Source: Deltaproteobacteria bacterium
Lineage (GTDB): Bacteria; Desulfobacterota; Desulfarculia; Adiutricales; Adiutricaceae
Direction of reading: 5' to 3'
Assembly: GCA_031279525.1 (NCBI GenBank)
Contig: JAITIH010000261.1
Location: forward strand, 1-9,480
Length of the DNA: 9,480 bases
In this document: positions 1-5,467 of the stretch, in pieces
Layout of the letters: every line of letters starts with the position of its first letter
How positions within the stretch are numbered: position 1 is the stretch's first letter
Made by a program: the position numbers and the translations under genes
The notes under the pieces: generated by a model
What the model was told of the DNA's origin: nothing
The model's database searches: none
What the model saw: only the letters and a program-made list of their open reading frames with translations

Positions 1-135
1 GATCACCTCTCCAGGGCCTGGTGGCTTAGCCTCTACCCTGGCCTCGCCATCCTGGCCACGGTCTTAAGTTACAATCTGTTGGGGGAGGGGCTTAGGGAGG
101 CCTTTAACCCGCATAGCGAGTCCAGGTCAAGCTAA
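1..135 (+). CDS. ABC transporter permease, DppC/OppC type (3' end only)
   Basis: The frame is open from base 1 and ends at TAA 133-135, giving the last 44 residues of a protein whose start lies left of the window. It contains WWLSLYPGLAI, a hydrophobic stretch, then LSYNLLGEGLREAFNP. This is the characteristic C-terminus of the second inner-membrane permease of dipeptide/oligopeptide/nickel ABC importers (BPD_transp_1 family, DppC/OppC/NikC), in which a last membrane helix is followed by N-L-L-G-D/E-G-L-R-D and a short polar tail. By family knowledge it would form the membrane channel with a DppB-like partner, fed by a periplasmic binding protein and driven by DppD/F-like ATPases. Such operons usually continue with ATPase genes, but here nothing coding follows on this strand: 127 bp of spacer and then the insertion sequence. 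The substrate cannot be told from this fragment. Confidence 0.75.
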   Translation, partial: DHLSRAWWLSLYPGLAILATVLSYNLLGEGLREAFNPHSESRSS

Positions 136-262
136 GGCCAATGAGTTCTCTGACTTACGAGAACGGGGCTGGAAATAATCTCAATTGTCTGGATAATAAT
201 CTAACATTAGAAGCAGTCTCTAACTAAACTACTGTATTTGTTCGATAAATCAGCTAATATAA
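136..262. other. Intergenic spacer left of the insertion sequence
   Basis: There is no gene here. A GTTCTC...GAGAAC inverted repeat (145-150 with 159-164, 8-base loop) follows the permease stop by about 10 bases, but no T-run follows it, so it is at most a weak transcript-end hairpin. From about 175 the DNA turns AT-rich. The word CTAAACTACTG at 224-234 recurs at 2184-2194 on the other side of the IS, and TAATATAAC (255-263) recurs at 2137-2145. Neither repeat sits at the correct distance to be a simple target-site duplication. Confidence 0.5.
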
Positions 263-296
263 CCTAAATCTCCGATGGCTAGTGGATATACAATAT
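263..296 (+). repeat. Left terminal inverted repeat of the IS
   Basis: This 34-bp terminus matches the reverse complement of 2039-2072 at 28 positions. The outer 11 bases (CCTAAATCTCC) and the inner 12 (GATATACAATAT) are perfect, and the six mismatches lie in between. This two-block layout is what is expected of an outer cleavage/recognition block plus an inner transposase-binding block. The last base of the repeat is also the last base of the transposase stop codon. Confidence 0.85.
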
Positions 297-637
297 CAAA
301 GTTCTTGACAACCAGCAAAAATCCTCAGCTCTTTCTCATTTGTCTCGAAGGCGGCAAAAAGCTCCCGCTGCGTTTTAGTCAGAGGATTCATTAAATGAAG
401 GCTGCCATCGCTAAGCGAGAACACTTTGATTTTCTCAAGCTCAGATATGAGACTATCTTTGCTCCAACGCCTGTGTCCACCGATATGGTTGAGATTTCGG
501 ATCTTCTCTGTCATTTGGGTTGCGACGATCATAGCTATGAAGGCGCAGAAAAGTTTGCCTCCAGTGGTGAGATCATTGTGAGTACGCATTCTTTTTAAAT
601 CAGTAAAGTTTTTGAGGTCATCAAACATTTTTTTCAA
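296..637 (-). CDS. IS1634-type transposase, C-terminal part (+1 frame)
   Basis: This frame continues the transposase after the A7 run. It contributes MFDDLK, whose lysine completes the Y-R-E-K signature, followed by the RMRTHNDLTTGGKLFCAFIA block. R-T-H followed by T-x-G-K-hydrophobic-F-x-A/S-F-I-A is typical of the helix after the catalytic glutamate in IS1634/IS4 transposases. About 110 residues belong to the protein. A TTG at 635-637 could nominally start the frame, but no Shine-Dalgarno precedes it and an isolated C-terminal part would lack the aspartates, so I read it as the displaced 3' part of one gene. It ends at TGA 296-298 inside the left inverted repeat. G+C is intermediate, unlike the AT-rich segment immediately upstream. 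Confidence 0.75.
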   Translation of the reverse strand: MKKMFDDLKNFTDLKRMRTHNDLTTGGKLFCAFIAMIVATQMTEKIRNLNHIGGHRRWSKDSLISELEKIKVFSLSDGSLHLMNPLTKTQRELFAAFETNEKELRIFAGCQEL

Positions 638-1910
638 TAATATCTCTACGCTTATAGATAATATTTACATCATTAATATTAAATTTTGTATTAGAAATAA
701 TACAATAAAATCCGTTATTTAATGATTTTTGGTCAATTTTTTTAATATTCATTGAATAAGTGAATGTGCCATCATTTTTAATATTTATATCATAATAATT
801 GCTATAATTTTTTGCTTCTTTAATTGTTAAAGTTTTTATTTGATCTAATTTTTTCCCTTTTAGTTCAATCTTCTGATATAAAGACAACTCATGATTAATC
901 TCAAGTTCATGACTATAAAATACATGCATATCAGTTCTAACACCATAGAAGCGAGAATGAATAGTTTTACCAAATAAGCCAGGTATTATTTTATTACTTA
1001 TTGATTTTATATCGTTACGTACTTCATTTATAGCTAATTGTGCTGATTTATGTAACAAATCAACCATTATAATATAGCGTATATTGTCTGCATGTAATGC
1101 TTGTATATTTGCAGTAGAGCAAAAACCTCTGTCCATTATAAAAATGGGGTTATTAATTGCTAATTCATCGTTGTACATCATCATATATGGCATATGAGAT
1201 TTGTCAATAATAGACCCTGGGTATGTTACATAGAATATAGGTAGACCGTTTTGATATGAAAGATAGTGACCAATATTAATTTGAGCTAATTTGTCACCAT
1301 CTCTGTTGTATCCCCACTCCGCGTCCTCTATCTTTTTCGCGTATGTGGAGAACGACGTCACGTCATAAGCTAAGAACTCATCAGAGTTATTACGAGCCGC
1401 CCAGGCTTTAAAAAAATCCATTATTTCCTTATTAGTTATAGACGAGAAAACTAACGAGGCCACTTGTGGCGTGATCGGGCGGCATAGCGAGCACCCCTCG
1501 CACCAGTCGCTAATGCGCTCAATCACGTTTCCGCGGCAGAGCATATACCCAGCGATGGATTGGATCATGGCCGACCGATCAGAGCCGAAAGCGTCTTCCA
1601 GAACGCGGTTGACGCCAAGACTGGCCAGAATATTGGAAACCAAATATGTGGCCCCTATAGCCTTAACGCCAGTTGGTCTCCAGGCGGGTAGGGGAGACAA
1701 AAGGTCGGGTGCGCCGTAAAACTCAAAATATTTCTTGGTTGGGTACATCCTGGTAGCGTCATTAGGGTCTGAGTGGCCAATAAGCGATTTTTTGTTGGTG
1801 GGTTGGCCTTTCTCGTTACGAAAAGTTTGGAGCACCTTGTAGACTCTTAGGTCACCAGTCTTGCAGCGGATGACTCCCTTCTGTGGGACCGGTACGGTTG
1901 AAATTGTCAT
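621..1910 (-). CDS. IS1634-type transposase, N-terminal and catalytic part (frameshifted)
   Basis: This is the DDE transposase of the surrounding IS, which would cut and join DNA at the element ends. Numbering residues from the upstream GTG at 1919 (subtract 3 for the preferred ATG), the catalytic aspartates are D186 in FLAYDVTSF and D263 in IFIMDRGF. The acidic residue of the triad is E429 in the IS4-superfamily Y-x2-R-x3-E-x6-K signature (Y422, R425, E429). The frame stops two codons after K430, at TGA 621-623, directly after a run of seven A (minus strand, 628-634). Dropping one A continues exactly into the 296-637 frame and supplies the signature lysine, giving a normal family-length protein of about 540 residues. 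This could be a disabling one-base insertion or slippage-dependent expression. Composition is mosaic: codons for the N-terminal third are GC-rich (1561-1620 is 35/60 G+C), while 626-1310 is very AT-rich (661-720 is 8/60), without loss of the reading frame. Strong Shine-Dalgarno and promoter lie upstream. Confidence 0.8.
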   Translation of the reverse strand: MTISTVPVPQKGVIRCKTGDLRVYKVLQTFRNEKGQPTNKKSLIGHSDPNDATRMYPTKKYFEFYGAPDLLSPLPAWRPTGVKAIGATYLVSNILASLGVNRVLEDAFGSDRSAMIQSIAGYMLCRGNVIERISDWCEGCSLCRPITPQVASLVFSSITNKEIMDFFKAWAARNNSDEFLAYDVTSFSTYAKKIEDAEWGYNRDGDKLAQINIGHYLSYQNGLPIFYVTYPGSIIDKSHMPYMMMYNDELAINNPIFIMDRGFCSTANIQALHADNIRYIIMVDLLHKSAQLAINEVRNDIKSISNKIIPGLFGKTIHSRFYGVRTDMHVFYSHELEINHELSLYQKIELKGKKLDQIKTLTIKEAKNYSNYYDINIKNDGTFTYSMNIKKIDQKSLNNGFYCIISNTKFNINDVNIIYKRRDIIEKNV

Positions 1911-1924
1911 GCGTTTCACCCCTC
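1911..1924 (-). promoter_or_regulatory. Shine-Dalgarno that selects the transposase ATG
   Basis: GAGGGG (complement of 1919-1924) lies 8 bases before ATG 1908-1910. An in-frame GTG at 1917-1919 sits directly against this motif and so could not use it. The ATG is therefore the better start, three codons further in. Confidence 0.6.
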
Positions 1925-1960
1925 GTATATATATTAAACTTCATATACGAGGGAGGTCAA
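1920..1960 (-). promoter_or_regulatory. Transposase promoter overlapping a perfect 11-bp palindrome
   Basis: On the minus strand there is a TTGACC -35 box (1955-1960), a 17-bp spacer and a TTAATA -10 box (1932-1937), close to the sigma-70 consensus and pointing at the transposase. A perfect 11-bp inverted repeat (CCCTCGTATAT at 1920-1930 and its complement at 1943-1953, 12-bp gap) flanks the -10 box. One arm occupies the -35/-10 spacer and the other covers the expected transcription start and the GAGGGG Shine-Dalgarno. This layout suits an operator bound by a repressor, perhaps the transposase itself, or an RNA hairpin masking the ribosome site when transcription reads in from outside. The boxes and the repeat are seen; the regulatory role is inferred. 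Confidence 0.55.
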
Positions 1961-2038
1961 GAGTTTTTTGGGGGAGGGCCATTAATCAGTTTTTTTAAAG
2001 TAAAATTAAGTAGTTACCAATATATCTCCAATCTCCCA

Positions 2039-2072
2039 ATATTGTATATCTACTGTTCAGTGGAGATTTAGG
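2039..2072 (-). repeat. Right terminal inverted repeat of the IS
   Basis: Read on the minus strand from 2072 it begins CCTAAATCTCC and ends GATATACAATAT, mirroring 263-296 (28/34). Just inside it (about 2024-2036) the hexamer ATCTCC occurs twice more, which may add transposase contacts; that role is inferred. Confidence 0.85.
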
Positions 2073-2266
2073 ATACAACATTCTATTGTCTTATTAAGGC
2101 CATAAATAATAATTAAAAGCAATTTTATTAGTTCTTTAATATAACTAAACAGATAGTTTTGCGCTGTTTATCATATTTATTATCTAAACTACTGAATGAT
2201 TTAGATTTATAAAGATATATTTTATTCTTATTTTGTACCAAAGTAATTCCGGCCATATTTTCACCT
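2073..2266. other. AT-rich spacer right of the insertion sequence
   Basis: This stretch is strongly AT-rich with stops in all frames, and I see no gene. It resembles the AT-rich DNA left of the IS (175-262) in composition and shares the words TAATATAAC and CTAAACTACTG with it, so both may be parts of one AT-rich intergenic region interrupted by the IS. No clean duplicated target could be aligned. Confidence 0.4.
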
Positions 2267-2452
2267 TTAGAAGGTCATAATATTATAACCTTCCAAGGGG
2301 TTGCGGTCATGATCTTTTTCTATGAATGGATAAAATTTTTGGGGGTCCGTTAGGTCGCGACGGAACCGGGAATTCAGGTTGCGATAGTCCCGGCCAGGGA
2401 CCTCGTCAATGACGTCGATCGGCCAGCAATCGCTCTCATCCCATGAAACCAC
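2267..2452 (-). CDS. Unassigned 61-codon frame, probably a gene fragment
   Basis: The open frame runs from GTG 2450-2452 to TAA 2267-2269. The product is acidic and hydrophilic, with motifs such as SWDESDCWPIDVIDE and RDYRNLNSRFRRDL, and has no membrane segment. I do not recognise the family. No Shine-Dalgarno precedes the GTG, and the frame is open for only two more codons upstream before losing coherence. Codon composition is GC-moderate, like the neighbouring Rpn relics and unlike the AT-rich spacer it runs into. The simplest reading is the 3' end of a decayed gene whose 5' part (somewhere in 2453-2700) is no longer readable. It could also be chance. Confidence 0.2.
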   Translation of the reverse strand: MVSWDESDCWPIDVIDEVPGRDYRNLNSRFRRDLTDPQKFYPFIEKDHDRNPLEGYNIMTF

Positions 2453-2855
2453 TGACGTTTTGACGAGTCAATTTGGGCGAGAACGCCAAAGAACCCGACG
2501 TGGGCCTTTTTGGTTTTCGGAGAGCCTTTAAGGGAAACGCCGACCGTCCAGAGGCCTTAGTCGACCGTAATCCTTCCGACGCTCATTCCACCGACGTCGA
2601 CGCCATGGCGTTCGCCAAAAAAAAGTCAGCGACGACGTTGGGTCCAGGGCCATCGAATTATTTTTCTGGCGAGTTTAACGATCGCGGGTAGGCGAATCTA
2701 ACTAGGCGGCGAGATCCGATAGGCCCTTAAAGGCCACGCGACGTCGCCCCTCGCGGCCCTAAACGCCCTCTGGGCCAAAATGGCCCCCAATAAGCCACCC
2801 TAAAGGAAGATCGCCCAAAAAGGCCCTAAATGGGGCCTTTTAAATTTTTTTGGCC
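2453..2855. other. Gene-free stretch with GGCC-type hairpins
   Basis: No convincing gene is present: the only plus-strand frame (2473-2691) has no recognisable motif and no Shine-Dalgarno. From 2722 onwards there are three short inverted repeats built on GGCC: GGCCcttaaaGGCC at 2722-2735, GGGCCA-aaa-TGGCCC at 2772-2786, and the longer terminator-like one at 2818-2841. The first part (2453-2700) is probably decayed coding DNA. Confidence 0.4.
2818..2851 (+). terminator. Intrinsic terminator-like hairpin, possibly bidirectional
   Basis: A perfect 9-bp stem (AAAAGGCCC 2818-2826 with GGGCCTTTT 2833-2841) encloses a 6-base loop and is followed on the plus strand by AAA and seven T (2845-2851). 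On the minus strand the same stem ends in a run of T, directly after the last Rpn-like fragment (stop at 2856-2858), so it may originally have terminated that minus-strand gene. Confidence 0.5.
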
Positions 2856-3101
2856 TTATCCCTCCAACGTGAATTCGAGGATTGTAAGCCCAATCATTTT
2901 GGGCGGCCATTTTAACGCGTCAATGAGTTTATCGCCAACTTTTAGGACTGAGACGAAATTCATTTTGCAATACAACAAAAGGCGTTCGTTCGTTATTCTA
3001 AAGGCTCGCGATTGGACTTCGACGACGAATAATCCCACTGGCGTCCGTGGTCGCCTCGACGTCAACGCGATAAACGCTAAGGGGGCGTCGCGGAATTTCA
3101 C
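2856..3101 (-). pseudogene. Rpn-type nuclease/transposase fragment, catalytic core (copy B)
   Basis: An 81-codon frame from GTG 3099-3101 to TAA 2856-2858 encodes FVVEVQSRAF, then NERLLLYCKMNF, KVGDKLIDALKWPP and IGLTILEFTLEG. This order (E-V-Q, R-x-L-Y-Y-x-x-K-hydrophobic, a Q/K-L-x-x-G-D stretch, then hydrophobic L-D/E-F-T-L) matches the core of the Rpn family of PD-(D/E)XK nuclease-like 'recombination-promoting nuclease/putative transposase' proteins. The segment before EVQ reads as noise in this frame but gives YRVDVEATTDASG, with the expected catalytic aspartate, in another minus-strand frame, so a frameshift lies near 3040-3055. Both termini of the family protein are missing; it stops at a terminator-like hairpin. 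It begins 6 bp after the stop of copy A, although by domain order it should precede it. Family call is by motif recognition only. Confidence 0.5.
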
Positions 3102-3107
3102 CTTTTC

Positions 3108-3428
3108 TCATCCCATTTGGTTGACTAGCTCACGGGCGCTATTGATAACGTCCTTTGGGACGCCAAATTTTTCCAAAGTCTTTTCGATTTCGGGCAAATC
3201 AGCGTCTGACTTAGCGTAGCTAAAAGCTTTCTGAGCGATTTCAATCTGAGCCTCGGCTTTGGCCTCGGCGCGGCGAATTTCTTGATCTTCCGCCGCCAAA
3301 AATCGCTCAATTAGTCAGCGGTTACGCTGTACGCGGGTTTCCGGGTCCGAGGCCACCAGATCATAGCGGTCCACAAACTGAGCGAAGCCCTGGTCGCCGC
3401 TATGGAATTCTTTTAGACTCACGTCCAT
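3108..3428 (-). pseudogene. Rpn-type nuclease/transposase fragment, C-terminal region (copy A)
   Basis: The frame from ATG 3426-3428 to TGA 3108-3110 is interrupted by an in-frame TGA at 3315-3317, where a tryptophan (TGG) would fit. It encodes MDVSLKEF, FAQFVDRYDLVASDPETR, then a charged helix EIRRAEAKAEAQIEIA and a terminal helix EIEKTLEKFGVPKDVI. The F-V-x-R-Y-x-x-x-x-S-D-P-x-x-R block followed by an E/A/K/R-rich helix is the usual tail of long Rpn-type proteins. Matching middle-domain sequence lies upstream at 3569-3699, with about 140 bp of unreadable DNA between. A weak ATG start inside the stretch cannot make a functional protein since the nuclease core is absent. Confidence 0.5.
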
Positions 3429-3568
3429 TTCCACGATCGCCTTTAATTAGGTTAAATCAGGCCCTTAATTTTTTCTGGACCGATCGTCTTTTTTAAAATA
3501 AGGAGGTGGCGAAGACGCGGTCTTTCTAGGAAAACGAAATCTTGACAAAAAATAAAAAAAGACGCCTT
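3429..3568. other. Unreadable gap between Rpn pieces
   Basis: Several stops occur in each frame and no family motif is visible. An AAGGAGG-like word near 3500 on the plus strand leads to no usable frame. It is probably an inserted or scrambled part of the decayed gene. Confidence 0.3.
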
Positions 3569-3699
3569 GCCATCTTGAGCCTTACGTATCGCCGTCAGCC
3601 AGCGACGCAGAGAATTTTCAAACTTAAGCTCACTTTTTCTGAACTGTGGCGGCTCAAGGCGGTGTATCTGAAATCTATCCGTTATTCGATTGCGAGATT
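3569..3699 (-). pseudogene. Rpn-type fragment, middle region (copy A, continued)
   Basis: Minus-strand translation from 3699 gives NRITDRFQIHRLEPPQF followed by LRRWLTAIRKAQ. The pattern L-T-D-x-hydrophobic-x-I-H-x-L-E-L-P-K-F followed by S-L-x-R-W-L-x-F-hydrophobic-K is diagnostic of the region behind the nuclease core in Rpn-type proteins. The family's conserved L-P-K-F has become P-P-Q-F, a sign of decay or divergence. No start codon or Shine-Dalgarno belongs to it. At its 5' side it joins without a gap, and in frame, to a transposase scrap at 3700-3766; downstream, coherence is lost until the C-terminal piece at 3428. Confidence 0.5.
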
Positions 3700-3766
3700 C
3701 CTTAACGCCAGTCGGTCTTCAAGCGGGTATAGGAGACAAAAGTTCGGGGGCGCCGTAAAACTCAAA
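3700..3766 (-). pseudogene. 67-bp relic of an IS1634-type transposase
   Basis: This segment aligns without gaps to 1661-1727 of the intact IS at 60 of 67 bases (seven substitutions). It translates to EFYGAPELLSPIPA, a stop (TGA where the IS has TGG), then RPTGVK, against EFYGAPDLLSPLPAWRPTGVK in the IS. The match ends abruptly on both sides: at 3699/3700 it runs directly into Rpn-like sequence, and beyond 3766 into unrelated spacer. It must derive from a second, older or divergent copy of this transposase gene, since the in-frame stop and the substitutions are not shared. Confidence 0.8.
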
Positions 3767-3873
3767 CTCCGTTTGTAGTATTATCTAAAATCTTTTTAAG
3801 GCCCTAGCCCCGCCTTACGGCGGGAGGCCGCAGGTCTCGCTCGCCGCAAGACCCTTAAAGGGGGGTGGATGGC
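3767..3873. other. Spacer downstream of the NifA-like gene
   Basis: There is no gene here. It marks the border between decayed accessory DNA and the conserved GC-rich block, and contains the tandem hairpins listed separately. Confidence 0.5.
3809..3853 (-). terminator. Tandem hairpins after the NifA-like gene
   Basis: Beginning about 20 bases after the regulator's stop on the minus strand are two stem-loops. The first pairs 3846-3853 with 3833-3840 (8 bp, 5-base loop, one G-U pair only possible in the minus-strand transcript). The second pairs CCCGCC with GGCGGG at 3809-3824 (6 bp, GTAA loop). The following sequence has only scattered T residues instead of a clean run, so this may be an inefficient terminator or an RNA 3'-end protector. 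It is the only candidate transcript end for the gene. Confidence 0.35.
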
Positions 3874-5427
3874 TTAACTCTTCCAGCTGGAGCGGAAGTG
3901 GCGGAAGTCTATGTTGTATTTTTCCATGCGAAGGCTCATCTTCCGCTCGGTTAGGCCTAAGCGGCTGGAGGCCTGGGTCACGTGGCCCCCGGTGTCCTCT
4001 AAGGCCTCGATAATCAGCCTTCTTTCCAAAGAGGAGACGGCCTCCTCTAAGGTTTTCGGCTCCTTTTTAAGGCTCTGGTTCTGGAGCCAGTCCGGCAGGT
4101 GGCGAGCCTCAATCACGCCCTCCGGCCCGCAGAGGACCACGGCCCGCTCGATGATGTTCTCCAGTTCTCGGATGTTGCCCGGCCACTCGTAGGCCCTTAA
4201 AAGGCAATAGGCCTCGTTGGAGATGTGGATGGGTTTTTCCTGGTCGACCGAGAATTTCGCGGCGAAGTTCTCGGCCAGCTCCATGATGTCCTCCACTCGC
4301 TTTCTAAGCGGCGGGAGAGACAGAGGGAAGACGCTAAGGCGGTAGTACAGGTCCATCCGAAAGCGGCCTTCCTCGGCCATTTTCTCCAGCTCCCGGTTCG
4401 TGGCGGCCACGAGGCGCACGTCCACCTTGATGGTCTGGCCCCCGCCTAGCCGCTCGAACTCCTTTTCTTGTATGACCCGCAAAAGCTTGGCCTGGGTGGC
4501 CAGGCTCATGTCCCCGACTTCGTCCAAAAAGAGGGTGCCCCCGTGGGCCATCTCGAAGCGGCCCTTGCGGCCACTGACCGCCCCGGTGAAGGCCCCCCGC
4601 TCGTGGCCAAAAAGCTCGCTCTCCACGAGGCCCTCAGGCAAAGCCGCGCAGTTGACCTTGATGAAGGGCTGGCCCGACCTTAGGCTGTTGGCGTGGATGA
4701 GGCCGGCGATCATCTCCTTGCCCGTCCCGCTCTCGCCCCGGATGAGGACCGTGGTGTTGGTGGCCGCCACCTGGGCCACTTCCTCCAAGATGTTCCTTAG
4801 GGCCTTGGAATGGCCCACCAGCTGGCCGAACTTAAAATTCTGGTTGAGGATGGCTTGCAGACGCCGGTTTTCCTCGATCATGGCCTCGTGGCGGGAGCTA
4901 AAGTCCCTTCTCACCCCCACGGCCCGGGAAATCAAGGTGGCCAGGACGGTCAACAAACGCATGTCCTCGTCCATCCGCTCAGTGTCGGCGAAGAGGCGGT
5001 CGGCCGAAATGGCCCCGATGGTCTGGCCCTCCAAGATGATGGGCACGCAAATAAAGGCCACGTCCTCCTTTTTAAGGTCGCGGGCCCGGGTCCGGTTGAG
5101 GAACAAAGGCTCCCTTGAGACGTTGGGCACGACCATGGCCTGGCCGGTGGCCGTGACCCGGCCGATGACCCCCTCGCCTTTTTTATAGCGAGCTCGGCGC
5201 TTTTCGGTGGGGTTTAGGCCGTAAGCCGCCTCCATGACCGTCTCCCCGTCGGGGTTGATGAGGTAAAAAGCCCCCCGCATCATGCCCGTGTAGCGGGCCA
5301 TGAGGGCCAGGGCCTCCTCTAGGTGATCGGATAATTCCGTGGTGGCCCCGTTTAGGGCCTGGCTGACCTCGAACAAAAGCCTAAGCTCGCTGGTCTTGTC
5401 CTTGATTTGCGATTCTTTGATTTTCAA
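3874..5427 (-). CDS. NifA-like sigma-54-dependent transcriptional activator
   Basis: This 517-residue bacterial enhancer-binding protein hydrolyses ATP to open promoters held by sigma-54 RNA polymerase. An N-terminal GAF domain (about 27-170) is followed by a short linker, the AAA+ domain (about 200-430) and a Fis-type HTH (about 470-510). Visible motifs are Walker A GESGTGKE (231-238), GAFTGA sigma-54 contact loop (278-283), Walker B LFLDE (299-303) and WPGNIRELEN (415-424). GAF plus AAA+ plus a terminal LGLTERKMSLRMEKYNID helix is the layout and HTH type of NifA, the nitrogen-fixation activator, in several anaerobic lineages; no nif gene is in view, so the target is inferred. A TAA lies in frame two codons upstream, so the start must be TTG 5425-5427, with only a poor AAGAAAAG ribosome site; the next TTG (codon 18) would cut into the GAF domain. 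It lies 51 bp after carB, behind a strong terminator. Confidence 0.85.
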   Translation of the reverse strand: MKIKESQIKDKTSELRLLFEVSQALNGATTELSDHLEEALALMARYTGMMRGAFYLINPDGETVMEAAYGLNPTEKRRARYKKGEGVIGRVTATGQAMVVPNVSREPLFLNRTRARDLKKEDVAFICVPIILEGQTIGAISADRLFADTERMDEDMRLLTVLATLISRAVGVRRDFSSRHEAMIEENRRLQAILNQNFKFGQLVGHSKALRNILEEVAQVAATNTTVLIRGESGTGKEMIAGLIHANSLRSGQPFIKVNCAALPEGLVESELFGHERGAFTGAVSGRKGRFEMAHGGTLFLDEVGDMSLATQAKLLRVIQEKEFERLGGGQTIKVDVRLVAATNRELEKMAEEGRFRMDLYYRLSVFPLSLPPLRKRVEDIMELAENFAAKFSVDQEKPIHISNEAYCLLRAYEWPGNIRELENIIERAVVLCGPEGVIEARHLPDWLQNQSLKKEPKTLEEAVSSLERRLIIEALEDTGGHVTQASSRLGLTERKMSLRMEKYNIDFRHFRSSWKS

Positions 5428-5442
5428 CTTTTCTTAACCGAG

Positions 5443-5467
5443 AAAAAAAACCGGCGCTTACGGCCGG
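5443..5467 (-). terminator. Intrinsic terminator after carB
   Basis: On the minus strand, 11 bases past the carB stop, CCGGC (5463-5467) pairs with GCCGG (5451-5455) around a 7-base loop and is followed at once by eight T (5443-5450). This is a textbook Rho-independent signal. It ends only 15 bases before the TTG start of the regulator, leaving no room for a separate promoter between them. Confidence 0.75.

Larger units (their letters stand above)
263..2072 (-). mobile_element. IS1634-type insertion sequence (IS4 superfamily), about 1810 bp
   Basis: The element is bounded by inverted repeats that align base for base. CCTAAATCTCC at 263-273 is matched by GGAGATTTAGG at 2062-2072, and GATATACAATAT at 285-296 by its reverse complement at 2039-2050; 28 of 34 positions match overall. 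The minus-strand transposase fills nearly all of the interior, and its final TGA (296-298) touches the left repeat. The size, the single large DDE transposase and the YREK signature fit the IS1634 family. No short direct repeat directly abuts both ends. IS1634 itself is known for unusually long and variable target duplications, so this absence is not strong evidence against a simple insertion, but rearrangement after insertion is equally possible. The transposase is frameshifted, so autonomous activity is doubtful. A 67-bp relic of a related copy lies at 3700-3766. Confidence 0.85.

Noticed and set aside
395..598. 67-codon plus-strand frame inside the IS
   Set aside because: It is antisense to the C-terminal transposase frame and has no motif.
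224..2194. CTAAACTACTG direct repeats at 224-234 and 2184-2194 as the IS target duplication
   Set aside because: The left copy ends 28 bp outside the IS and the right copy begins 111 bp outside it, so the spacing does not fit a duplication made by this insertion.
2830..3219. 129-codon plus-strand frame
   Set aside because: It lies opposite the Rpn-like fragments, whose minus-strand translation carries recognisable family motifs; the plus frame has none and no Shine-Dalgarno.
3542..3778. 78-codon plus-strand frame with a TTG start
   Set aside because: It runs antisense through both the Rpn remnant and the transposase relic, crossing their junction; the product is a low-complexity basic peptide.
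3833..3853. Possible CRISPR or tRNA structure from the tandem hairpins
   Set aside because: There are only two dissimilar stem-loops, with no repeat-spacer periodicity and no cloverleaf or T-loop sequence.
4400..5188. 262-codon plus-strand frame
   Set aside because: It is an antisense shadow of the NifA-like gene in GC-rich DNA; the minus strand has full AAA+ motifs.
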